Shown: piece by piece, positions 13,843-24,308 of the stretch
Numbering within the stretch: the stretch's first letter is position 1
Layout of the letters: each line of letters opens with the position of its first letter
Assembly (NCBI GenBank): GCA_025331445.1
Contig: JAIWNE010000052.1
Location: 1 to 64,000 of the forward strand
Length of the DNA: 64,000 nt
Direction of reading: 5' to 3'
Source: Blakeslea trispora
Lineage: Eukaryota > Mucoromycota > Mucoromycetes > Mucorales > Choanephoraceae
The notes under the pieces: generated by a model
Database searches by the model: none
What the model saw: the letters and a program-made list of their open reading frames with translations, nothing else
Told to the model about the DNA's origin: nothing
Translations under genes and position numbers: made by a program

Positions 13843-15305
13843 TTAAATCTGTGAAATAAATGACGATTTGTTGTTATATGGATGATACACATAATGATGC
13901 TGATGATGATGTGGCGTATTCTGACTCTGAAACAAGGAATGTTGTTGTTTCCGTCTTCGTTCGGCTGCCATCTTTTTTCCTTGTCGTGCAACTGACCGAG
14001 AGTATCTTAGACCACATGCATTACAGAGTCTATAAGCCAAAAGATAAATGAGTTTGACTGAAGAGGGAGAGAGAGAGATAGAAAGGGGGGGAACAAGAGA
14101 CAATATATACTTTACGTTTTGTGTCCTGTAGGACCTCTTCTCCATTCGGGACTGGAATCGGTTCCACAGCTTTGACAGCAATTTCGAAGATGATGTTGAC
14201 GATGTTGCATTGATGGATAAAGAGCATGATGCTGCTTTTGAACGAGAGGTGCGACTTGATGATCTATAGTAGGTATAGAAGTTGTGTTGAGATCAATCTT
14301 TGCCAACAAGAAAGCGATTGGTCCATGCTCTATCACCAATCGTTCAGTACGATCCCCTGCTGAATTGGGTCGAGAACAAGGCTGAATGCAACGAAAACAA
14401 GAATATTTCATTCCGGCCGAGATGGACACATCAGCCAAAGATGGCATTTCGGATCCATCGCCAGGCCAAGCAAACAAAGTTGATTTGGTGACGGCATCCA
14501 CAATGGAGAAACATTGTCGCGGATGTTGAGATAGAAAATCGTGTACTGGGTATAATGAATGATGTGGAGGGTGTTCTGAACTGGATGACAGAGAAGAGGA
14601 GGTGGAAAGAGAAGGCGAGGGTAAGTTTTGATTTAGATTTCGATTCAATGCTTCTTTAAGGTCTGTTAAGCACACTTGGCTTTCACGGTAAAAGCATGTG
14701 TCTAGTATTAAAGTTAGGAGTGGGAAGGAGAGAAAGTGTTTTTAAAAGATCTTGTTTTGCTACCTTGGTCAATAGGATGTAAGAATACAAGCACTAGATC
14801 TTTTGTAGCGACATACATAACAATATCCGTCACAAGCCATGGTGAATACAGATTGCTCTAAAAGAACAAACAATGAAAAAGTTTAGACAATGTTTTATAA
14901 CAGCATGTCATTCAATTCTTTACGTTAGTAGTGAAATCTCTTAATCGACATCTAAATTAAATTGATCTTGAGTACATGTATACATATCTATGTTTTCTCA
15001 AAAATAAAAAAGGGGAGAAAGGGAGAGGTAGAAGAGAGGGAGAGGGGAAGGAGGAGTATGAGAGGAGAGGGGGAGGGGGCAGAGATGTATCGGTTTGCCC
15101 GAGATAGAAATCAATGTCTATACCTTGTAACAGATCCACTTAGTTTATTCGAGCTGATGAAGCTAGATAAATCTCGTTTGGCGAATGATATTTCTTCCGG
15201 ATGCATAAAATCCCAAAGGGAAAGACCGTGTAATTTCTCTTGATAATGCGACGCATAGATGAAGTTCAATGGTCCAACAGATAATAAAGCCCAGACACAA
15301 GACAT
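13843..15305 (-). CDS. White Collar-2-like PAS + GATA zinc-finger transcription factor
   Basis: Four exons: 15305-15124, 14855-14764, 14701-14116 and 14029-13843, giving 348 aa. Residues of about 1-110 form a PAS-like domain (SCVWALLSVGPLNFIYASHY, LSLWDFMHPEE, DIVMYVATKDLVLVFLHP). A Ser/His-rich linker follows, then a GATA finger of type C-x2-C-x18-C-x2-C (CQSCGTDSSPEWRRGPTGHK, then LCNACGLRYSRS) and a basic tail. The x18 loop and a single PAS are typical of WC-2-type partners of the fungal blue-light receptor WC-1. Mucoralean fungi are known to carry several WC-2-like genes; which one this is cannot be told. The intron at 14115-14030 splits the zinc finger. The exon 2 acceptor must be the second of two adjacent AGs (tagag|C) to keep frame. 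Confidence 0.8.
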
Positions 15306-17356
15306 TTTCTTTCTTCGTAACAAAGCAACAATAAGAAATATTAGGTAATTATTTCTCTGTCAGAAAAAAAATTGTATAGATGAAAGAAGGCGAAAATAAA
15401 AAAGGAATAATTAGAATGCCTTAAAAAAAAAAGAAGAAGAATTTGAAAGAAAAGAAAAAAAAAAAAAAAGAGACATTTTGATACAAAAAGAGACTTATAT
15501 AGGCCGAGTACGAGAAAGCAAAAAAGAGTGATCGGATTTAAGATTTGAACTCTATTCTTGCCTTTAGAAATCTTTGGGACCTTGTTTTAAAACTCCTAAG
15601 ACTTTTTATATTTTTATTTCTTTTTTAGCTTCTGAGAATATAGTGTTTAACACAACCAGACAACTCCATTTTATTATTTTGGAGAATGTTACACTTTATA
15701 TTCTTCATTTCAATTTTTATTTTTAAACTCTTTTTTTTTTTTTAAAAAAAAAAAATAAATAAATAAAAGATTGACAGATTATCCGCATATAAATATGTGT
15801 TTTTACATATTTTTGTATCGAATTTTGTCTATTCAGAGCATCCCTTTTTTTTTTCAGTTGCTTCAGACAAGAAGGGGAATACAAATGAGATCCACAAAAT
15901 AAGAATTGCGGAGTCATGATATAAATCGTAAGATATGGATTACAAAAAAAAAAAAAAAGTCAGAAGTGTGCCCATATTAGCCTTTTTTTTTTATTATTCT
16001 AACGTTACTGTCAACAAAGGCTTTCGACAATTAGACTATCCTCTTTTTTTACCTGTAGATCATCTGAAAGGGTTGAAAATCGATTGTTTCCGAAAATAGC
16101 CAAAAAAAAAAGGAATAAGAAGCGATTCTGTTCTTATTTAGATAAACGGAGATGACAGTGAATTCATAAAAAAAAATAAAAAGAAAATAGTATATTTAGG
16201 GCTTAGAATTTTCTTTTATAAACTGATTCAAGTAAAAGCTCAGGTACACCTTAAACTAGAATTGTTTTCTAGCTCCTTCTTCTCCTTTATTTTTGCATGT
16301 TTTTTAATTTATTTTTATTTCTCTAGAAAAGACTCGAATATGTTGGATCAGTTTAGGAAAGCAATTTTTTTTTTTAAAAAAAAAAGAGCGATCTGCATAA
16401 ATTTACAAGCTTTCCTATTTTGTGTAGGCCGATTTTTTTTTTTATAACCAAAGGAAAAAAAAAAAAGTTGACTTGAAAAAAAGTAAAAAGCACAGACAAC
16501 CAAATTATGTTTGCTTTTTCTTTTTTTTTAAGAAAAAAAAAGACATTGCTTTTCTTTGTTGTGCTGGCAGTGCAATAAGACAAGTACCTTGCTTTTTAGA
16601 TGATTTGGCTTGTTGTTTTACCTTCCACTTTCATTGGATTGAACGACATGCTTTATTTGAAATTTACACAAAGTGGCTACATGCAAAGCCGTCAACTTAT
16701 TACGTGTTTGTAACAAGTAAAAAAAAACACTGTATTTCTCTTTTTTTTTTTTTACTAGAAAGGGCTTTTTGTTTATAATTGACATTGTCATGTTTGTCGA
16801 TCAATTAATGCAGAATTACCTATTTGTTCAATATTCACTTAATCTTGATTCTGTTTGAGCACACTAACTTTGTTCTAGTTTTTACCTTATTGAGATATGT
16901 GATAAGAAAAGACGGCGTAATTGTTGTCTGTAATTATCGGATTTTCTATTTTGAAATATGCATAAAAAAAAACAGGCCTTGTCTCAATTTGGGTAAACCG
17001 TGAAGTTCATCTGATTCATTTGTTTTTGGCTTTTTGTTGTTATTGTTGACTTGGCAATGTTGCCAAAGTAACAAGTTTAAAATAAGGAGAAAGGGCAAGT
17101 TTTGTGATCCGTTCTAAACAATAGAAAAAAAAAAGTGTCTAGAATACACTTTATTATAGTTATTTCTCAAAGGATATGCATTAAGAATAGACCAAAAACA
17201 AATGAGCATTTAAAGAAAGTACCAATTTACTTGGTCATAAAAAGAAGGAGAGAAAGTGAGAAGAGGGGGGGGGGCTAAACAACACCTATTCAGTTTATGA
17301 TTAAAGAAAAGAGAAAAAGGATGTCTCAACTATACATTGTCTTCGTTCTTTGTTAA
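15306..17356. other. 2-kb intergenic stretch rich in poly-A/T
   Basis: Homopolymer runs of 8-18 bases recur throughout (for example 15421-15471, 15730-15760, 16371-16385). Open frames here are created by TTT/AAA codons and have no protein character. No gene seen. Confidence 0.6.
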
Positions 17357-18191
17357 CTAAGACATGGCAACATCTTCTTCTAATTGATTACCATGGTCAT
17401 CTCTTACCACCAAGTCTGCTTTCACCCAGTCTTCAATACGTGGATACGTCATACGTTCATCCAGTTGATCCTGACTCCAGGCTAACATTTTCAATAGATT
17501 TGGTAGCTTGGGATCTTTTTCTTGAGATTGGCTCATCAAGATAGCTGCATTCAGTTCACTTGCCGTCTTTTGTCTTTGACCAGGATGAAGCAAGTCTTGC
17601 ACAGGCGAATCTAAGCTATCCTGAAAGGCCAGCAAAGCCATTGTTCGCTCCAATTCCTCGAGAAACTCAGGGTGCTCTTCTCCTCGAGGCGCCATTTCTT
17701 CAGAGGCAAATTCAAGTGCTTCCTGAAAGGAACCATTACGAATCAATTCGATCAGGCGTTGTTGTTGAAGATGAAAGAACAAGAGTGGATTCGTATCTAG
17801 AATCTATTGATACGCGTTTGTTATAATGTGTTTATCTATTTTTTTCTCTCTCTCTACCTCTGGATTCAGATCGTTCACCAGGTCAATCGCTGTATCTACA
17901 TCGCCTGATTGAATAGCATGACGAATGTCCATTCTCTCTTGAATAGACTGCAAATCTACAGTAGGTGCTAATCCACTTTCTGAACTAAATTGTTCTGCAG
18001 CATCTTTATAGCCTTCTACTACAAGGTAGTTCATGACAAGCTGATTCAAATCTCTATATAGTCATTAGTTTATGTGTGTATGTAACTGTATCCTTGACTT
18101 ACTGTTTGTTTACTTTGACTTTAGATAGACGTTCTTCCCATTCATCTTTTGGAATATTTCTTTTAATATTAGTATTGTTGTTGGTACTCAT
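17357..18191 (-). CDS. GID8: GID8 subunit of the GID/CTLH E3 ubiquitin ligase
   Basis: Three exons: 18191-18103, 18053-17858 and 17803-17357, giving 243 aa. After a short N-terminus (MSTNNNTNIKRNIPKDEWEE) comes a LisH motif (LNQLVMNYLVVEGYKDAAEQ), then CTLH (RMDIRHAIQSGDVDTAIDLV, LDTNPLLFFHLQQQRLIEL) and a CRA-like C-terminus ending in RIEDWVKADLV. The order LisH-CTLH-CRA and the length match GID8/TWA1, a scaffold of the ligase that degrades gluconeogenic enzymes in yeast. The stop lies at 17357, followed by a gene-poor stretch; HIS6 lies 82 bases upstream. Confidence 0.92.
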
Positions 18192-18273
18192 ATCTTAAAA
18201 TATATATATATGTGTGTGTGTATATAATAAAAACAGAGAGAGAGAGAGAGAGAAAAAAAACGGAAATTTTATT

Positions 18274-19461
18274 TTAATCATGCTGTTTATTCCATTCAAC
18301 GCATGCTTCAAATGTAACGCCTTTACCACCGAAAATATCTAAAGCACTATAATCAAATAGATCATCAGATTGTTAGGTCAGTCTAACAGTAGCATAGTCA
18401 TCAATTTACCTTCCGAAAGTCAAGTCTACTTTGCCTTGAGAGAGTGTATCCACTAGTCTGAGATCTTCCAATGCTATTTTGATGAAACTGAGTTTAAACT
18501 TGCTCAAGCCATTGTTTTATCTCAATCTCTTACATCTTCCTCCACCAGCATAAGTTGTAGGGATAGTGACCCATTCTCCAAGACCTAAAGCCATTCATCA
18601 GCCAACAATTTCATTGTAACATCAAGCAGATAATTACGTTGAACTAATTCTTCGTCAATGCCATTACAAAGACCTTCTACATCAGCTGCATGAATCAAGA
18701 ATTCACTGCAATATTGACTAAGCATATCAAGTGTATCTGTTGGTAGATGAATTAAGCCTGTGAGACACACTCTTTTTGAGAATTCTACCTTTGTTCACTT
18801 CCATATCAGTCATTGTTTGCCATTTGTCCATAGCTACAATCCACTTATCATTCTTCTTTCGACAGCTTTTTTTTTCTTTGCGTTAATATACAATCTTTTG
18901 TTCTCCTTTTGATTCAATTGCATCTTCTCTTTTTACCTAACATCAACTACAAGCTTATCTTTGCTCACAAGTTCACAAAGTTGAGTTAAGCGCTCAAGCG
19001 AAAACTTGGCATTGGGAAACAGATAGCTTGTCACGATAACCTACAGACTGTTAACAAATGAATCGACTTGAGTAGTTAGCTTTTTTTTTCTATACCTTCG
19101 AGGCACCAAGAGAGAGCCAATGTTGAGCATTATCTAAAGTGATACCACCACCCACTTGAAGACCTTGAGGCCATGCTTCAAGTGCTTCTTTTGCTGCCTC
19201 ATCATTATTAGGTCCAAGCTTGATCACATGACAGCGTGTCACTTTATGCTCTTTGTATAGTTTGGCATAATAACTAGGTGCTTCTCTATGATAAAATGAG
19301 CTGTCAAACAATTGTATTACAACTGGATATATATATATATGTATTTACTCGGAGACAAAGTTGGTTGTGAGTTGCTCGGGTGAGCTATCGGAAAGCGAGC
19401 CACCTACAATTTGCTTCACTTTGCCGTGGTGAAGGTCAATACAACCATTGAAGCGCGTCAT
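18274..19461 (-). CDS. HIS6: HIS6, ProFAR isomerase of histidine biosynthesis
   Basis: Eight exons: 19461-19349, 19285-19096, 19040-18937, 18865-18789, 18757-18638, 18584-18534, 18473-18410 and 18346-18274, giving 263 aa, close to the yeast enzyme (about 261). The enzyme isomerises the phosphoribosylformimino-AICAR phosphate intermediate, the fourth step of histidine synthesis. It is a TIM barrel. Landmarks are [18 protein letters not shown] at the N-terminus (catalytic Asp in CIDLH), [45 protein letters not shown] (second catalytic Asp) and [14 protein letters not shown]. The reading frame is intact across seven introns. It is divergent from FHIT/HNT2, with 108 bp between the start codons. 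Confidence 0.95.
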
Positions 19462-19569
19462 TATATAGCAGATTTTAACAAGAACAAAGTCAAAAGAAAG
19501 AAGAAAAAAATTAAAATAAAATTCACGTCTTACTTTTGAGTCTATTTTCCCGATCTTTTTTTTTAGACA
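19462..19569. promoter_or_regulatory. shared divergent promoter region HIS6 / FHIT
   Basis: Only 108 bp separate the HIS6 start (minus) from the FHIT/HNT2 start (plus), so both promoters must overlap here or extend into the neighbouring gene. The stretch has A/T tracts; no defined operator was recognised. Confidence 0.5.
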
Positions 19570-20245
19570 ATGACAGGTTATCGTTTCGGCCCTCATCTCA
19601 TTCAAGAGTCTCAAGTGTTTTTCAAGTCGAAACTTTCGCTAGGCATAGTCAATTTGAAACCTATTACTCCGTAAGTATTTCGCGTATGCCTGTGTGTTTT
19701 ATCCAACAAGCTGTATTGATATAACCATAAGGGGTCGTATCCTTTTTTTCTAAAAAAAAAAATATATATATAGATAGCTGCTTTAAGCTCAGGCCTTTGT
19801 TTTCTTTCCTTGACTCTCTCTCTACGTTATTTAGATGTACTCGTGCTTCCGAGAAGAGTAGTAATGCGTCTATCTGAATTGACTGTTGACGAAACAACAG
19901 ACCTTATGTCATCAGCACAAAAAATAGGCAAAGTAGTTGAAAAACACTACCAAGGTACCTCACTTACACTCACTATTCAAGACGGCCCACAAGCAGGACA
20001 AACAGTAAGCATGAGTACCTTAATTTTTTAGGCTGTTTTTGCAATTGTCTCACGCTTTATTCAAGGTGCCCCATGTTCATATGCATGTCATTCCGCGCAA
20101 AGAAGGAGATTGGGCAAACAATGATGATATTTATCAAGAATTAGATCAAAGTAAAGGTGTCGATAATGAAAAGAGAATCCCGCGTACACAAGAAGAGATG
20201 AAAGAAGAATCAGATCAATTGCGAGCCTACTTTAAATGTTCTTAA
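19570..20245 (+). CDS. HNT2: FHIT/HNT2-type diadenosine polyphosphate hydrolase (HIT family)
   Basis: Predicted exons are 19570-19670, a 5-nt microexon 19732-19736 (GGGTC), 19835-20004 and 20066-20245, giving 151 aa (human FHIT is 147). Landmarks are [13 protein letters not shown] near the N-terminus, LKPITPGHVLVLPRR, and the histidine triad [14 protein letters not shown], where the middle His is the nucleophile. The enzyme cleaves Ap3A-type dinucleotides. The microexon is inferred: without it exons 1 and 3 are out of frame. With it the codons CC|G-GGT-C|AT give Pro-Gly-His, the conserved PGHVLV of the family. The stop codon overlaps that of NSE3 on the other strand. Confidence 0.9.
19732..19736 (+). 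other. predicted 5-nt microexon of FHIT/HNT2
   Basis: Reads ataag|GGGTC|gtatcc, so it has an AG acceptor and a GT donor. It divides the 164 bases between the flanking exons into introns of 61 and 98 nt, both normal for this window, and restores Pro-Gly-His in frame. Confidence 0.7.
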
Positions 20246-21434
20246 CGTGTATGGTCAGTAAATCCTGCTTGAATATACATTTTCCGTGCAAGTGCTTGCT
20301 TCTCCTCTTCTGATCCACCATAAAACTAATTATATTTAACAATTCAATTAAAAAAAAGAAAGGGAGCAGTACTTTTTTTTTGTTTTCCTTTCCAAAAGAC
20401 TTACATGGCACATGAAATAGACTAGACTGGCTATAGGCAGCTCTGCTTTTGCTCTGGGCCCAGCCTTAAAGATAAATTCTAATTCTTCTCCCTCTGTATC
20501 AGGTTTCTTGTGCTTCTTCAAGTAGGCATTCTTGACAAAATAATCGAGAATTTTTTCACGGTCTTCCAGATCAGTCTTACTGTCTTTATGAATCCACATA
20601 CGGTCTAAATGACCATCCAACTCAACTAAAATTCGATACAGAACATTAATCATAGTAAAGCATCAGTTATTATCAAAATACATACGACTTGAGATCTCAT
20701 TGCCATTGAGAAAAATAAGACCGAGAATGATATACAAAATGCCTGTGTATTGGTACTCCTCAACAGAACGAGTAATAATTTTGGGTGTATTATAGACTTC
20801 CTTTAGCACAGACACTAGTATGTAATTGCCAGTGAAGCCACCTCTTTTAGGTGCCTGTGAATCGGCTGTTTGTGTTTGAGTACCTTCACGAAGAATGTCT
20901 GTCAATATCTTATCCTTTCATATATTGTAAGGCCTACTTCTTTCTTGCTGAGCTCTAGATTGATTCTGCTTGGCACTTGGAGAAGGTATCTCGAATAGGT
21001 CGTAGCCAAATACATACTTGAGCTTTACTCTAGCCAATTCTATGATCCTGTTATACGCAGTTCCTCTTTCTTGCATATCTACAAAGTAATTTTTTTTTTA
21101 AAAAAAAAAGGTAAAAGTGATCAGCAACTATCTACTGCTTACGTTTCTGCAGATCTTCACGTCTAATAATCTTTCGTTTGTACTCGCAAGATATACAATA
21201 ACGAACGATATCTTTAACTTTACGTTGGGTTTCCTGACCAAATGAAAGATGAGCTCAACTTTATCAGCAACGTCTTTTTTTTTTTTTTTTACTTTTTACC
21301 TCTTTGTTCCAATCAGTTGAAGCAGAAGGCATTGTCTTGATTCTTTGCAATGATTCAGACTCGCTATTAGCATCAGGATCATAATCGTCAAGATCGACTT
21401 CCTCACGAGATCTTTTTCCTCTTTGCGTAGACAT
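20242..21434 (-). CDS. NSE3: NSE3/MAGE-domain subunit of the Smc5-Smc6 complex
   Basis: Predicted exons are 21434-21300, 21233-21143, 21078-20938, 20883-20686, 20625-20405 and 20325-20242, giving 289 aa. An acidic N-terminus with EEVDLDDYDPD precedes a MAGE homology domain: VRYCISCEYKRKIIRREDLQ (WH-A), KYVFGYDLFEI, NYILVSVLKEV, GILYIILGLIFLNGNEIS (WH-B), YFVKNAYLKKHK and LEFIFKAGPRAKAELPIA. NSE3 binds NSE1/NSE4 and DNA in the Smc5/6 repair complex. Two in-frame TGA triplets lie inside the predicted 54-nt (20937-20884) and 60-nt (20685-20626) introns; the former has a weak donor. The stop TAA at 20244-20242 shares TTAA with the FHIT stop. Confidence 0.85.
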
Positions 21435-24195
21435 TGTCTTGTTTGGTTGATAAGAATTATGCTCTGTTCAAAAACTGTTTCAACCAAAATGAAAACAAAA
21501 CCCGCAAGAATACAGGCGGCTGGCTTCAAAATCATCCACTCTATTGTACAGTCAAGCAATGGTTGACAGCTTAAATTTTTTTTTATTTTTGGCGTTTGTG
21601 ACACTTGGCTATAGTCTATACTTGTGAAATTGCTTTTCTGCTGAAACAAACTGTAATATTCCTATTATAAAAAAACAAGGTAAAGATCAGAACACATTGA
21701 CTTGTTTTGCGTGATCTTTTTATGGTTTTTCTCTTCGCTCTCTTTAATTGATAGCCTATGGTTTATGGTTTCAAAATACTCTAATACAATATCCGAAATT
21801 GCTAGCTACTTTCGCCGTCTTCGGATGAATGACTTTTTTTTTTCATGAAAGGCCATGAGGACTTGCCTTTGATTTATTCATTGGCTACAGTGTAAAGCAC
21901 TTGATTTTGTGAAACCAATTCCCTTTTTTTTTAGGTCATTGCACTTTATTTGTAGAGTAGATCACTGACTTATCGTCAAGGCATCGCCAGAGCCAATTTT
22001 TACGCAAAAGGGGAGGGTTTGAAAGGAAGAAGAAGACTAGATACATTTTCTACCTCTTAGCCTTTATTAGATCGGATGCGTACCGAAATACCTCATTGTT
22101 ATGTTTGAACAAGAATAGGATAGTAGGATTTCGCACTTTAGGGCAACCTGCTAAGGCCTTCAAATGTAAGCAGACATGAAGCATTTATGGCCTCAAAAGT
22201 TTTGTCATCTAGAAACATGTATTGCTTGCAAGACAAAGGTCCGAGTTGATATTCAGAAAGCGCTAAAGCTCATGAGTATATCAATGTTTTTGTTTATCTA
22301 CACAATGTTATGTTTTGGCATTATAGATCGCAGTTAATAGACATGTGTTGTACGTGCATATGTATATCATTTTAATACATTGGGATACACAGAAAATCCA
22401 GAATTAATAGTTTTAATTTCCTTTTCAAAAAGTAAATTTAATTTCTTTAACATTTACAGTTTACTCAATGACTTCTTTTTGAAGCAAAATAAATATCTGC
22501 TTGGAAGTATAGCCGTCATGCCGCTTGAAGAGTGTAAGATTTAATTGTAGTCAAATCTAGCCCTACGCTATGTGTATCTTTTGTGAGCGGAAGACATCAA
22601 GTGTAAAGTCAGTTAGTTTCTTTTTTTTTGGGTTCTTGAACAGAAAGTTTTCTTTATCCTGACTATTTACCTTTGAGATTCCGCTATTTGAGAAATATTA
22701 AATTCTATAGGCTGGAGCTGTCTCACAGGAGGGGATCAGACCAGGAGAAGGCTACAAACCCTTTCTCGAATCGAGACTCGTACTACTTTGCGTTTTCATT
22801 CTCAATTGGAAAAATCGCGATTGTAACTATGATCAAAGTGTGCAGCACAACATGTAGACACAGTTTAGTCTCAGGTCTGGGACATTTTTAAAACAATATC
22901 GGTTATCTCGATTGTTTGTTTAGTTGTCATTTCACTATTCACTTTATTGGAAGAAAATAGTCGGGCTATAAACCTTCAAAGAAAGTTAACAAATTCTTGT
23001 GTAGAATGCTCCAATCCAAAGTTATCACAAGGAAGAGATATCCTTTTCTTTATAAGATTAGACTATACTAGTAACTACTGCTGTAGTTAGTTAAAAGGCA
23101 TACAGATTTCAGAAACTATTTCGAAGAAGAAAGCAAAAGCTTCTGTACAATTGCCACTCTTGAGTCGTTAGGATAGTAGTGGCTTTTATTCTTCAAGATG
23201 GATGCATTGACATTTAGTATAATTAATTCAAACCTGATTCTGGGGAATTAAAAAAAGCTTAATTCTTCCTAACAAGTAATTCCTTTTTTTTTTCGTCATG
23301 TTAATCAAACCAATGCGTTGTATAAATCATATGTTTTGCAAGATAGCTTTTATTTTTGGAAATAATTGAATTACCTCAAGTGTTACAGAGGCCTATTTCC
23401 GCACACAAATGTCTCTTATATTGTTCATTAGAGCGCGCTATACCCATGATTGGCTTTTGTATAAACCAAAGGGAAAAAAACGGCGTACTGACAAAACTAA
23501 TTTACGCACATATAAAGAGAAAATCCATTAAGCAGAACTTTGATGGACAAGCCAATCCCTACTATACAGAGTTAGTTTCGACAGCCTTAGCTACCGAACA
23601 AGCTGTATATTTCAATCATTGTCTTAACTGCTATAATGCAACCTTTTATAGACACTATTGGGACATTAGCCAAACTTGATTTTGTGCTTTGATCGAAAGC
23701 ATTCTGGTGTAAATGTTGATGCTCACCAATTTTTTTCTTATTTATGCTGGGCAGCCGATTAATTCGATGTTAGAGAACAAGATACACTGCTTTCAAAAAT
23801 GATAATCAAACATTGTTGCAAATTTCTTAGTCTGAAAAAAATAATATAAATGCTGTCTAAGCATACACTTTTGTCATCTTTAATCAGTTCACTTTATCTG
23901 ATATAAACCTTATACCTGAAGAAATCCAAACATATACACATTCGATGATTTCATAGGAACTTACCAACACCAAATGTGTAAAGTCATTTTTTCAATATTA
24001 CCATAATAGATCAAACTTATTCATCAATTCCAAAATATGCAGTCATTTTTACTATTAAAGTTTTTAGTTTTTATCACATTTGCTTTTGTTGTTACCTATC
24101 TTACTTAGATTTATTGTAGGGCTTCTTTTTTTTTAAGATTTTCCGCTATGGCAATTACCGTAGCCCCAAGTGCACGGCTAGTGGAGGCGTAAAGC
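21435..24195. other. 2.8-kb gene-poor stretch up to the large transposon
   Basis: Several short frames, the longest being 107 codons on the plus strand at 23356-23679, show no domain, start context or splice partner. The left flank of the transposon (24150-24195) is somewhat richer in G+C. No gene seen. Confidence 0.5.
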
Positions 24196-24197
24196 TA

Positions 24198-24208
24198 CAG
24201 TGCCTCCA
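24198..24208 (+). repeat. left terminal inverted repeat of the 2.7-kb transposon
   Basis: CAGTGCCTCCA, preceded by TA. It is the perfect inverse of 26874-26884. Confidence 0.85.
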
Positions 24209-24308
24209 GTCTTAAATCTTATAAACTTTAATTTCTTTTCAAATTTTCCATCATTTAAAATCCCGCTATATTATTAAAATCCGATAGTAATTTCCAAAAT
24301 TTGTGATT

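Noticed and set aside
23356..23679. 107-codon plus-strand ORF
   Set aside because: Begins with a non-ATG triplet, has no recognisable motif and lies in gene-poor AT-rich DNA.
24182..24188. TGGAGGC just outside the left TIR of the 2.7-kb transposon, an inverse copy of the TIR tip
   Set aside because: Only 7 bp and outside the clean TA duplication; probably chance or a trace of an older insertion.
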